A DNA stretch of 39,037 nucleotides. Origin: Serratia marcescens (GTDB lineage Bacteria; Pseudomonadota; Gammaproteobacteria; Enterobacterales; Enterobacteriaceae). The stretch is taken from assembly GCA_015548865.1 (NCBI GenBank), contig JADMXW010000032.1:1-39037 (forward strand), in the 5' to 3' direction. A program made the position numbers and the translations under genes. The notes beneath the pieces are model-generated. The model was not told the DNA's origin. It was given only the letters and a program-made list of their open reading frames with translations, and ran no database searches. This document shows, piece by piece, positions 15,503 through 22,043 of the stretch. Position 1 is the first letter of the stretch. The number at the start of each line of letters is the position of its first letter.

Positions 15503-16030
15503 ATGACTGCACTACGCCGTATCTCAACAGAACCAAGCTGGACTCCAGTTGGCATCCGGGGCGAAGGGTTACCGACTAAAGCAGGTGTATACCGTTTTAT
15601 TGTTCCCCGGGAAGCCGATAGCTCAGAACATATTGAGTTTCTGGCGTTAGTGCGCTGGCGTAAACACGGTGTTCATCAACTGTTATTTCCCACCTTTGAA
15701 TACATCGTATGCGACGAGAATATCGTGCTCCCAGAAGGCACATGCTGGCGTGAACGCGAACCGTGGGATCCAGATACGCTGGGGGAAACCGAGTTCATCA
15801 TCGTTCCTGAAATGAGCGCGGGTGCTCAACGCTGTCCGTTCTGCAAAGAAGTTCCGCGCATCGTTGGTGATAAATACAACTTTGAGTATAAGGAAAACTA
15901 CATCACGAAAATGCCTCACCGGTTTAACCGCCTGTGGTTCAGCTGCTGTAAATGGGTTGCTCCTGTGCCCACTTCTGGGATTCAGTCACTGATTACGGCC
16001 TGGAACAAAATGCTCGGGTCATCCCGGTAG
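15503..16030 (+). CDS. Lar-type zinc-ribbon protein
   Basis: 175 residues from ATG 15503 (GGGAG five bases upstream; two earlier in-frame starts are weaker). The N-terminal 110 residues are unknown. The C-terminal 60 residues resemble the zinc ribbon of Lar-family restriction alleviation proteins: RCPFCKEVPRI, a second cysteine pair SCC, and the closing helix ending in TAWNKM. Prophage Rac Lar relieves type I restriction; whether this fused version does so is not shown. The next gene, a lipoprotein, starts nine bases after its stop. Confidence 0.6.
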   Translation: MTALRRISTEPSWTPVGIRGEGLPTKAGVYRFIVPREADSSEHIEFLALVRWRKHGVHQLLFPTFEYIVCDENIVLPEGTCWREREPWDPDTLGETEFIIVPEMSAGAQRCPFCKEVPRIVGDKYNFEYKENYITKMPHRFNRLWFSCCKWVAPVPTSGIQSLITAWNKMLGSSR

Positions 16031-16038
16031 GAGTAATG

Positions 16039-16341
16039 ATGAAATGTGCGTACCTACGAAAGTTTCTGATCATTGCTTTCATAACCGGCATTAGCGGATG
16101 CCAGAGTCTCGGAATAGGGTTAAGCCTGGATGAGCGCTACCAGAAGGCTTATCAGAAAGTACTGGCTGACCCTAATGACGATAACATTAAGACTTTCATG
16201 AAACTCAGCCAGGAAAAAGGCGAAAGAGACATGCAAGAGGCAAATTCGAAAGCCGCAGCCGACACTCGTGAAAGCGATAAGGGGTTTACTGAGTATTTTA
16301 AATCATATGGCAACGATGGATTTAAGCGGGCCAGACAATAA
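16039..16341 (+). CDS. Small lipoprotein
   Basis: 100 residues. The N-terminal hydrophobic segment LRKFLIIAFITGISGCQSLG ends in a lipobox (GISGC), so the mature protein is probably lipid-anchored at the invariant cysteine. The rest is hydrophilic and helical. ATG 16039 is best placed relative to AGGAG at 16029-16033; ATG 16036 is in frame and possible. Unknown role in the envelope. Confidence 0.75.
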   Translation: MKCAYLRKFLIIAFITGISGCQSLGIGLSLDERYQKAYQKVLADPNDDNIKTFMKLSQEKGERDMQEANSKAAADTRESDKGFTEYFKSYGNDGFKRARQ

Positions 16342-16353
16342 GAAAGAGGTTAT

Positions 16354-16806
16354 ATGTCATTACAGCAATCGCATGAAAATCTGGAGTTCCTGAAGGGGGC
16401 GGTCTGGTGCGCCGCAAAACTCGTTCAGGAAATTGGCGATTCAAAAGGTGCAGCTATTCTTATCACAAACTTGCCGGTTGGAATTTTCCCTCAATGTAGC
16501 GAAAGGGATTTATTTGTTCTGAGGCAATATGTCAGGAAAGATCTGCCACTTGGTATTGATGCCGAATATAGCGATATCAGGCCGGTCTTAATTGATTATC
16601 TGGGAGAGCCAGTAGACCTTCCTGAGTGTGAACTGGATAATTATGAACCGGCTCCTGGTGAAATGCTCCGCTGGGGAGTAACTGGAGATCTCAGTTCCGG
16701 GACACGATGTGTGCTGGTGGATAATCTTGCTTATCTCGCTGAAGCAATTGGTATCAGCAACGCACTAAGGCAACAGGCCGCAGAGTCAATCCAGCGCACC
16801 CTGTGA
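16354..16806 (+). CDS. Hypothetical protein
   Basis: 150 residues behind AAGAAAGAGG, 12 bases after the lipoprotein gene and so probably in its operon. Soluble, acidic, with an N-terminal helix and a conserved-looking PGEMLRWGVTGDLSSGTRCVLVDNL segment. No family recognised. Confidence 0.65.
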   Translation: MSLQQSHENLEFLKGAVWCAAKLVQEIGDSKGAAILITNLPVGIFPQCSERDLFVLRQYVRKDLPLGIDAEYSDIRPVLIDYLGEPVDLPECELDNYEPAPGEMLRWGVTGDLSSGTRCVLVDNLAYLAEAIGISNALRQQAAESIQRTL

Positions 16807-16825
16807 TTAGTGAGTCGCCCCGAAT

Positions 16826-16854
16826 TTCGTAAGCAGCATAAATGCCCTTAATCT
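16826..16854 (+). promoter_or_regulatory. TTCGTC-type promoter before 16889
   Basis: TTCGTA at 16826-16831 inside GAATTTCGTAAG, 17-bp spacer, TAATCT at 16849-16854. The downstream start codon is 35 bases away. Confidence 0.5.
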
Positions 16855-16888
16855 TTATCCTACATATTTCAGGTTGTTGGGGTTTACC

Positions 16889-17419
16889 ATGTACAAAGAC
16901 CATTTTCCACAAGCGTGTCCTTCATCGATAAAAGAGGGCCAGTCATGCTGGCGGGTATTTATTGATATGGACGTAGACAACCCGTCGAAAATAAAAACCA
17001 GCGTCGAATTAATAGAAGTTGGCGTAAAAACAATTCGAATGAAAAAGAATGCGGCAGAAGGCAGTGAAAAAACTGTTTTTCTTGTGGATAAAATCCCTGG
17101 AATCACATTTATCAAAATTCGGCCTAGCGACAAAAAGCCAAGCGTCTGGAATACAAGCATCAGCAGTTTCTATAAACATGACGTGGAAATCGGGAAAACA
17201 TTCCCCGTTGGTATCAGAACGACTAAAAGCGCTGCGTTTCGTACAGCAACAAAAAAAGTTGAACAGAGTATGCAAGAATACACTGATACTATAGCTAAGC
17301 TTGAAAACGACTATGTTAAGAATGAGACGGAGATTGCTGAGTACAAAAATGAACTCGCTGCTTACCAAACAATACTCCAAACCCTAAAACGTATGGCAAA
17401 AAGGCATCTCAAGCAATAA
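16889..17419 (+). CDS. Coiled-coil hypothetical protein
   Basis: 176 residues starting at ATG 16889; an in-frame TTG at 16874 is weaker. The N-terminal 115 residues are beta-rich (SVELIEVGVKTIRM, GITFIKIRP). The last 55 residues form a Glu/Lys-rich heptad-like helix (EQSMQEYTDTIAKLENDYVK and beyond) that probably makes a coiled coil. No family recognised. It is under its own TTCGTC-type promoter. Confidence 0.65.
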   Translation: MYKDHFPQACPSSIKEGQSCWRVFIDMDVDNPSKIKTSVELIEVGVKTIRMKKNAAEGSEKTVFLVDKIPGITFIKIRPSDKKPSVWNTSISSFYKHDVEIGKTFPVGIRTTKSAAFRTATKKVEQSMQEYTDTIAKLENDYVKNETEIAEYKNELAAYQTILQTLKRMAKRHLKQ

Positions 17420-17424
17420 TACAT

Positions 17425-17453
17425 TTCGTCTCTTTTCAGGTAAACAAAATGGA
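17425..17453 (+). promoter_or_regulatory. Partial TTCGTC-type element before the small transcript
   Basis: ACATTTCGTCTC with TTCGTC at 17425-17430. The hexamer after 17 bp is AATGGA, so no good -10 is seen. GGTAAACAAAATG (17439-17451) repeats the sequence found before 7790 and 3286. Confidence 0.35.
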
Positions 17454-17601
17454 AACACAATGTATTTTCATTGCAGGTTTCAAAAATTGTTTCACTCTGG
17501 GCCATACATGTTTAGTATGGGGACATAACAAAGAGAACGCTGGCGAGTACGCTGGCATAAAGATCACCTTTCCCGGCCTGGCCGGGATTTTTTTTGTCTG
17601 A
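17449..17601 (+). CDS. Possible 50-residue protein or small RNA
   Basis: A 50-codon frame runs from ATG 17449 to TGA 17601. The product would begin METQCIFIAGFKNCF and end in a hydrophobic tail. An intrinsic terminator lies inside the last codons, and a second perfect hairpin CCATAC/GTATGG is at 17502-17520. The alternative is therefore a regulatory RNA of about 150 bases with its own promoter element and terminator. The upstream AGG is a weak ribosome site. Both readings are open. Confidence 0.4.
   Translation: METQCIFIAGFKNCFTLGHTCLVWGHNKENAGEYAGIKITFPGLAGIFFV
17572..17595 (+). terminator. Strong intrinsic terminator
   Basis: Perfect stem CCCGGC/GCCGGG with a 3-base loop (17572-17586), then eight T at 17588-17595. 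It isolates the small transcript from ssb. Confidence 0.92.
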
Positions 17602-17669
17602 TGTGCCGTCCTTCTCACCACAAACTTAATATCCTGACTATTTTTATGGATGTGCAGTGCAATTATTTA

Positions 17670-17709
17670 ACGAATTACCATTCGTCACCAGACCGGACAG
17701 GCTGATAAT
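17670..17709 (+). promoter_or_regulatory. TTCGTC-type ssb promoter with inverted repeat
   Basis: TTCGTC at 17681-17686 followed by AC, 17-bp spacer, GATAAT at 17704-17709: the best match to the repeated element. The -35 region is overlapped by a perfect inverted repeat ACGAAT (17670-17675) and ATTCGT (17680-17685), a possible dimer-binding site. Confidence 0.65.
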
Positions 17710-17741
17710 AATGTCATCCGATACAGAGCTGGGGAGGGTGT

Positions 17742-18299
17742 ATGACTAATCGTGGCTATAGCAAAGTAATTATCGAAGGTACTGTAGGCCGTGAGCCTGA
17801 AATCCGACAACACCCTACCCACGGCATCTACGCAAAGATTTATGTAACAACATCTGAGTCCTCAATGGAGGATAAATCTGGTCTGGAGAAAATTACGGAA
17901 GAACACTATCAGATCATTTTGCTTGGTCAATTTGCTGATGTGGCCCGCAATCATCTTCATGTCGGGACAGGAGTGTACCTGGAGGCCCAATTGCGTACCC
18001 GCCTAATCAAGGAGGATGGTAAAGAACGCTTCTTTATGGACGTACTTGTCAACCCCGTGAAGGGGCATGTTCTTCGCAAAGTCAATGTAGGCGGTAATAA
18101 ACTGGTGAGTCGTCACCTCCAGCAGAACCGTGGGCAGGATCACCGGCAGAATACCAGTTATAGCCGCAGGCCACAAAACACGAACGCGAGGCCAGCAACA
18201 CCACGCAACTCGCCCCCAACAATGGAAAATTATTATTTGGGAAATCAGGATGAAGTTCCAGGAAGCACTGGTGCTTATGGAACTGAGATAGCCTTTTAA
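17742..18299 (+). CDS. ssb: Single-stranded DNA-binding protein
   Basis: 185 residues. The N-terminal 110 residues form the OB-fold of SSB: GYSKVIIEGTVGREPEIR, then YAKIYVTTSES, EEHYQIILLGQFADVARNHLHVGTGVYLEAQLRTR. A disordered Gln/Arg/Asn/Pro-rich linker follows. The tail ends in GAYGTEIAF: the final aromatic is kept, but the acidic run of E. coli SSB (DFDDDIPF), which recruits partner proteins, is reduced to one Glu. It coats single-stranded DNA during plasmid replication or conjugative entry; interactions with host SSB partners may be altered. The start has GGGAGGG upstream. Confidence 0.92.
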   Translation: MTNRGYSKVIIEGTVGREPEIRQHPTHGIYAKIYVTTSESSMEDKSGLEKITEEHYQIILLGQFADVARNHLHVGTGVYLEAQLRTRLIKEDGKERFFMDVLVNPVKGHVLRKVNVGGNKLVSRHLQQNRGQDHRQNTSYSRRPQNTNARPATPRNSPPTMENYYLGNQDEVPGSTGAYGTEIAF

Positions 18300-18354
18300 T
18301 GATTAGCAGCATATCTGTTTTAATTTGTATCATAACTAATGGGGAATTATTGCC

Positions 18355-18708
18355 GTGAATGAATTCAATAACGCACTCCAGACGATACTGGAAAATGGGT
18401 CTATGTCATATGGCCAGGCTGCTATTTATGCCGGTGGTGCAATTTGCGTTGCGGCCCTTTTTTCGGCGATACTCAGAAGTGGACTACTGGTAATTTTGGG
18501 AATTGTCTCAGGCTTTTATCTGTTCAGTCTCAACACTCCAGACAGTACACTGGCGTATACTGCTGCTGCCTCAGACCGTCTCATCGAGCAGGTTAAAGCT
18601 GTCGGTGGATGCGCCACTAGACACATTGAGGATGCGCAAACTCTGGGTATCATCATAAAAAATGGCGATGTTATCGAGATAGCAAAGCAGTGCGGTATTA
18701 TAAAATAA
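18355..18708 (+). CDS. Small membrane protein
   Basis: 117 residues starting at GTG 18355 with GGGGA upstream; the nearby ATG 18359 is out of frame. Two adjacent hydrophobic segments (AAIYAGGAICVAALFSAIL and GLLVILGIVSGFYLFSL) make a membrane hairpin. The C-terminal 50 residues are soluble with two cysteines. It follows ssb by 55 bases and ends before a strong terminator, so it is probably in the ssb unit. Unknown role. Confidence 0.7.
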   Translation: MNEFNNALQTILENGSMSYGQAAIYAGGAICVAALFSAILRSGLLVILGIVSGFYLFSLNTPDSTLAYTAAASDRLIEQVKAVGGCATRHIEDAQTLGIIIKNGDVIEIAKQCGIIK

Positions 18709-18741
18709 TAACCGTAGCATATTATGATTGATGAATGCCTG

Positions 18742-18776
18742 AATGGTAATCTGCTCGCGGATTACCATTATTTTTT
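18742..18776 (+). terminator. Strong intrinsic terminator
   Basis: Perfect stem AATGGTAATC/GATTACCATT (18742-18769) followed by ATTTTTT. Ends the ssb transcription unit. Confidence 0.93.
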
Positions 18777-18812
18777 GAGATGTCTTATAGAACTTATCTA
18801 AAATTACATACG

Positions 18813-18826
18813 ACTGTCATGACAGT
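18813..18826. promoter_or_regulatory. Perfect palindrome, likely operator
   Basis: ACTGTCATGACAGT is a perfect 14-bp palindrome directly upstream of the ribosome site and ATG at 18838. It is not a LexA box, since its CTGT and ACAG half-sites are 4, not 8, bases apart. It is likely the binding site of a dimeric regulator controlling the 18838-20008 unit. Confidence 0.5.
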
Positions 18827-18837
18827 ATAAGGTCTTT

Positions 18838-18999
18838 ATGAAAAACGTCGTCAAAACTTTACTACCCTCAGTGAACACTGGTGATCAAGACGAAAGCGTA
18901 AAATCGGATACGCTGACTGGCACTACTAAACCCTGCGACCACGGACTGGTTCATAATCATCTTTTAGGGCAGGAGGCCTGTTACTATGCCAAACACTAA
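18838..18999 (+). CDS. Small 53-residue protein
   Basis: Starts at ATG 18838 with AAGG five bases upstream and overlaps the next gene start by 14 bases, a typical coupled arrangement. The C-terminal half, KPCDHGLVHNHLLGQEACYYAKH, has two Cys and several His that could bind a metal. The N-terminus is not a signal peptide. No family recognised. Confidence 0.55.
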   Translation: MKNVVKTLLPSVNTGDQDESVKSDTLTGTTKPCDHGLVHNHLLGQEACYYAKH

Positions 19000-19666
19000 C
19001 GACTCGCTGACAGGACTCAACGTCGAGCTCGTTGGTGCATCGAAACAAGAGTTTACTCTCCTCACTGAAAACCATCTGATGCGCCGCATCATAGTGGCTT
19101 TATCTGAGTTAATGCGTAACGCGGAAGGCGTGATGATTGATTCTCATGTTTACCCGTGGGATCAAGTTCTCCCTGCTGCGATGGACATTCCATCATCCAA
19201 CGCTTCTGATGAAGAGATACAGAACTGGATGATCAGTGCCTGTAAGGAGTGGCAGTGCGAATACAATCGCCGGGTTCAGTCGTTTACCGCATCAGAAGTA
19301 AAAAGCAAAAGCGACACCGAGAACGATAACCTATTCCTGCTGAATATCACCAACCTAGCCCATATGCTGATTGACCGGTTACTGCCGTTTGTCAGTATCG
19401 AGGAGATTAATCATGAGGATCCAGATTTACTCCCCCAAGTTATTGATATCGTGAATTATATGGTTGGTGTTATAAATGGTACAACCAGCACACAACAAGT
19501 CAGACAAGAATTGTTTACTGCCGGTGCTGATGACGCAGTATTTGCACTCAAACTAAAGCACAAAGAGCTAACCAGCCGGGGTGAAGATGCTGGATGGCTT
19601 GAAGAGGCAATGAAGATAATCGAAGAAAACAAACGCCAATCCATCGACTTTATGCAGCGCAGCTAA
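18986..19666 (+). CDS. Hypothetical protein
   Basis: 226 residues with a strong GCAGGAGG ribosome site located inside the preceding small gene, so the two are translationally coupled. It is acidic and almost wholly helical (LTENHLMRRIIVALSELMRNAEG, NITNLAHMLIDRLLPFVSIEEI), with a polar C-terminal helix. No enzyme motif is visible. It may be a structural or adaptor protein; no family recognised. Confidence 0.7.
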   Translation: MPNTNDSLTGLNVELVGASKQEFTLLTENHLMRRIIVALSELMRNAEGVMIDSHVYPWDQVLPAAMDIPSSNASDEEIQNWMISACKEWQCEYNRRVQSFTASEVKSKSDTENDNLFLLNITNLAHMLIDRLLPFVSIEEINHEDPDLLPQVIDIVNYMVGVINGTTSTQQVRQELFTAGADDAVFALKLKHKELTSRGEDAGWLEEAMKIIEENKRQSIDFMQRS

Positions 19667-19693
19667 TCGTTCCCATAATAAAAGGGTAATGCT

Positions 19694-20008
19694 ATGAGTA
19701 AACATCTGTACTGTATTAAGGGTGTTTTAAAACCCAGGAAATTTTCTGTAAGTCTGATAAGAAATAAACTTAGCTCATTTGGTTTAAGGGGAAGTACTCT
19801 TCGTAGCGAAACCGCTCGCATTCTTGCCGGGCCAATAGATGGTATTAAGGGTACGTATCCCTTCGGCTGGTCAGAAGAACATTTTGACCGCAGGATGAAA
19901 CGCATATTCATTCGCGCCGGTAATGCTTCCAGACTTTCTGATAATCGTCCATTTGCATTAAAACGACGCAGCGCTTTAACTATCAGTAAAAAGTATCTTT
20001 CTGTGTAA
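19694..20008 (+). CDS. Small basic hypothetical protein
   Basis: 104 residues, strongly basic, with many Arg/Lys (LRGSTLRSETARILAGP, RRMKRIFIRAGNASR), suggesting nucleic-acid binding. It starts at 19694 behind AAAGGGTAA, 27 bases after the preceding gene, and is probably the last gene of that unit. No family recognised. Confidence 0.62.
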   Translation: MSKHLYCIKGVLKPRKFSVSLIRNKLSSFGLRGSTLRSETARILAGPIDGIKGTYPFGWSEEHFDRRMKRIFIRAGNASRLSDNRPFALKRRSALTISKKYLSV

Positions 20009-20014
20009 CCACCA

Positions 20015-20037
20015 GCAGACGAGTTTTACTCGTCTGC
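20015..20037. terminator. Hairpin between convergent genes
   Basis: A perfect 10-bp stem GCAGACGAGT/ACTCGTCTGC with a TTT loop. It contains the stop codon of the minus-strand regulator. No T-run follows on either strand, so it may act as a barrier or weak bidirectional terminator. Confidence 0.5.
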
Positions 20038-20373
20038 CTGGCCCCATGCCTCTAATCTTCGCACCCGAAATGAAGTTGCCTGGAGTTCTCCTGATGAAGT
20101 TAACTCAAATGAAACTGTAAGATCGTTTTTGTTCCGGTACTTCCATACATAGCCATTTTGCTGCAATGTTTTGAGTGACTTACGTAGGTTGGGCTCAGCT
20201 ACATCCTGGCTGTCTGGAACAGAGTTAATAAACCCCAGCAACCTGGTGAATGGCACTATCGCAGTGCCTTTTTCTTTGCACAAAAGAAGAAGTACCAACG
20301 CATCCTTCTGAATACGGGAAAAGCGCTCCAGGCGATGTTCAGTACCATCTCCCTGCATATTGGCATTGTTCAT
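20026..20373 (-). CDS. Winged-helix-like regulator, probably self-controlled
   Basis: 115 residues from ATG 20373, which has AGG six bases upstream. An upstream in-frame ATG at 20388 lies inside an inverted repeat and is less likely. The centre (ERFSRIQKDALVLLLLCKEKG, then LRKSLKTLQQNGYVWKYRNKND, then TVSFELTSSGE) reads as a three-helix plus wing arrangement of a MarR/PadR-like fold. It lies alone on the minus strand and has a large inverted repeat at its own start, typical of an autoregulated repressor. The family is not certain. Confidence 0.62.
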   Translation of the reverse strand: MNNANMQGDGTEHRLERFSRIQKDALVLLLLCKEKGTAIVPFTRLLGFINSVPDSQDVAEPNLRKSLKTLQQNGYVWKYRNKNDLTVSFELTSSGELQATSFRVRRLEAWGQADE

Positions 20374-20381
20374 AATCAACC

Positions 20382-20402
20382 TAATCATATGGGATATGAT
20401 TA
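20382..20402. promoter_or_regulatory. Inverted repeat operator of the 20026-20373 gene
   Basis: TAATCATAT, three bases GGG, then ATATGATTA: nine-base perfect arms. On the minus strand it lies just downstream of a likely promoter (GTGACA, 17 bp, TAACCT) and upstream of the start codon, the position expected for autorepression. Confidence 0.65.
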
Positions 20403-20506
20403 AGGTTAAAAAACACCCCCCGTTTTGTCACCCTTTTTTTTTCTTACTCACCACTTAAAGCAGTAAGCTCAGTTCGATAAATCTGAATTAAATAAGGCGA
20501 GGTTAT

Positions 20507-20920
20507 ATGAAAACGAAATTATTGCTGGCGCTAATTGCGGGATCGACTTTCTGCATCAATATTGCTGAAGCCAATATTCCTCTTAGAGCAGATGGAAGTC
20601 CAGCAGCGGGGCAGACACCAACTCAGTTCATTCAGCTTAAAAATGAATGTCCTGAATGCGTCATGGTCGCAACTGATGTAGTAAAGATGCGTAGCGATAG
20701 CTGTAAACAGCAGGCATCCATCGATTCTACAATCCTACAGGATCCTGTTTACGCATATCTCAACAGTATCCGTCTGGTAGTTGCCGGGAATGGTGGTTAT
20801 GCAAGTCCAATCTATACATCCGCCCGTCAGGTCGTAGCGTCAAACATCAATTGCAGTGATGCAAACGACTGGGTAGCGAGAAGTAAAACGGTAATGGATA
20901 ACACCTTCAAAACGCCGTAA
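20507..20920 (+). CDS. Exported hypothetical protein
   Basis: 137 residues with a classical signal peptide (KTKLLLALIAGSTFCINIAEA; cleavage after AEA). The mature part has four cysteines (ECPECVMV, DSCKQQ, NCSDAND) that probably form two disulfides in the periplasm. GGCGAGG provides the ribosome site. Divergent from the 20026-20373 regulator, whose operator lies about 100 bases away. No family recognised. Confidence 0.75.
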   Translation: MKTKLLLALIAGSTFCINIAEANIPLRADGSPAAGQTPTQFIQLKNECPECVMVATDVVKMRSDSCKQQASIDSTILQDPVYAYLNSIRLVVAGNGGYASPIYTSARQVVASNINCSDANDWVARSKTVMDNTFKTP

Positions 20921-20935
20921 ACAATCCCTGAATAT

Positions 20936-20964
20936 TTCGTTGCAGTAATGCTATCCCGTAGTAT
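20936..20964 (+). promoter_or_regulatory. TTCGTC-type promoter before 21025
   Basis: TTCGTT at 20936-20941 inside ATATTTCGTTGC, 17-bp spacer, TAGTAT at 20959-20964. Confidence 0.5.
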
Positions 20965-21024
20965 GACGTTAAAGGCGGAGCTTTGAATCGGGAAAAAATA
21001 ACTACTGCACTTAGAGGTATTTAT

Positions 21025-21309
21025 ATGGGTCGTCACTTTACTGGTCTGATTGATAGTTCGCAGCAAAATTTTACAATGCCAATCCGTCCGTATGGACGGA
21101 GCCGCATGGCTGCAAAATTAAAAGGAATCTCCCGATTGAAAAAATCTGAAAAGCATGACGATGAATATCCTGATGAACTCTGGAAATTTATGAGTCCTTC
21201 AGAGAAAGCTAAATTTCTGGTCGCGGATGTATTTTCACGCAGTAGTAAAGACTCTTCCGCCATTCAACCGGGAGAACATAAGCAAAAGGAGCATGATAAT
21301 GAGCACTGA
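21025..21309 (+). CDS. Basic hypothetical protein
   Basis: 94 residues from ATG 21025 with AGAGG seven bases upstream. A TTG at 20983 in the same frame is an alternative but sits only about 15 bases after the predicted transcription start. The N-terminal half is basic (IRPYGRSRMAAKLKGISRLKK), the C-terminal half acidic/polar. The last 11 bases overlap the next gene. No family recognised. Confidence 0.6.
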   Translation: MGRHFTGLIDSSQQNFTMPIRPYGRSRMAAKLKGISRLKKSEKHDDEYPDELWKFMSPSEKAKFLVADVFSRSSKDSSAIQPGEHKQKEHDNEH

Positions 21310-21643
21310 TAATTTACTAGCAGAACTCACTTCAAAAACAGGCCTGACAGAAACGGAACTTAATCGGCAGGCATTGATTATCGGTTTGATGGCATTGTGC
21401 CACCCGGATGCTATTGCCGGTGATTTGGTGAGCGCGGCACTTACGGGGTCATACTCAGATAGTACTGATAAACTACTTACCCGTGGTGATAACGCATCAG
21501 ACAGTGTGTTGATGTCCATGCGTATCTTACTTCACCGGTTGAGTAAGTATGAAGGGTCTGATGGCAAAGTAGGTCAGATCAATAAAATGATGCACCGACT
21601 CGGCTACTTTAAGGCATCCGATGTGTTACGCGAGGCTCAATAA
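21299..21643 (+). CDS. Hypothetical helical protein
   Basis: 114 residues from ATG 21299, with AAAGGAG eight bases upstream. Earlier in-frame starts at 21227 and 21293 are within the preceding gene or too close to that site. All-helical, soluble, no recognised motif. Translationally coupled to the genes on both sides. Confidence 0.65.
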   Translation: MSTDNLLAELTSKTGLTETELNRQALIIGLMALCHPDAIAGDLVSAALTGSYSDSTDKLLTRGDNASDSVLMSMRILLHRLSKYEGSDGKVGQINKMMHRLGYFKASDVLREAQ

Positions 21644-21656
21644 AGAGGCTCAATTT

Positions 21657-21956
21657 ATGTTCACCATGACGAATTTCGCGTCCAATATTCTTGACATGGT
21701 TTTTCTATCAGAAATGGAAGGGGAACTCATTTATATAAAAGCGCTTAGCGGCGTTACTGGTTACGTTCCTCAGATCCATCTTTTCCGCCTCCAGCTTATC
21801 GCATTTGATATAGGTTGGTACTACGAGTACAGATTGAATTCAGGCAACCTCATTATAAAGGAAATTGTTGAGGCCATCACATCTCTTGGATGTGCTTTAA
21901 ATGAATACCAATGGCAGTTCGCGTTTGAATTAGGTTATCGCCGTCACCACAAATAA
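21657..21956 (+). CDS. Hypothetical protein
   Basis: 99 residues starting at ATG 21657, with AAAGAGG about eight bases upstream. Mixed alpha/beta, aromatic-rich (DIGWYYEYRLNSGNL, EYQWQFAFELGY). Last gene of a three-gene unit begun by the promoter at 20936. No family recognised. Confidence 0.62.
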   Translation: MFTMTNFASNILDMVFLSEMEGELIYIKALSGVTGYVPQIHLFRLQLIAFDIGWYYEYRLNSGNLIIKEIVEAITSLGCALNEYQWQFAFELGYRRHHK

Positions 21957-21980
21957 ACTTCATTTTTTCATAATTTGCTA

Positions 21981-22009
21981 TTCGTCACTTGATTGACCGG
22001 GGGTACGAT
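21981..22009 (+). promoter_or_regulatory. TTCGTC-type promoter before the beta clamp gene
   Basis: TTCGTC at 21981-21986 followed by AC, 17-bp spacer, TACGAT at 22004-22009. Confidence 0.6.
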
Positions 22010-22043
22010 TAATTTAACACGGATAATTATGGGAGACAGTAAA

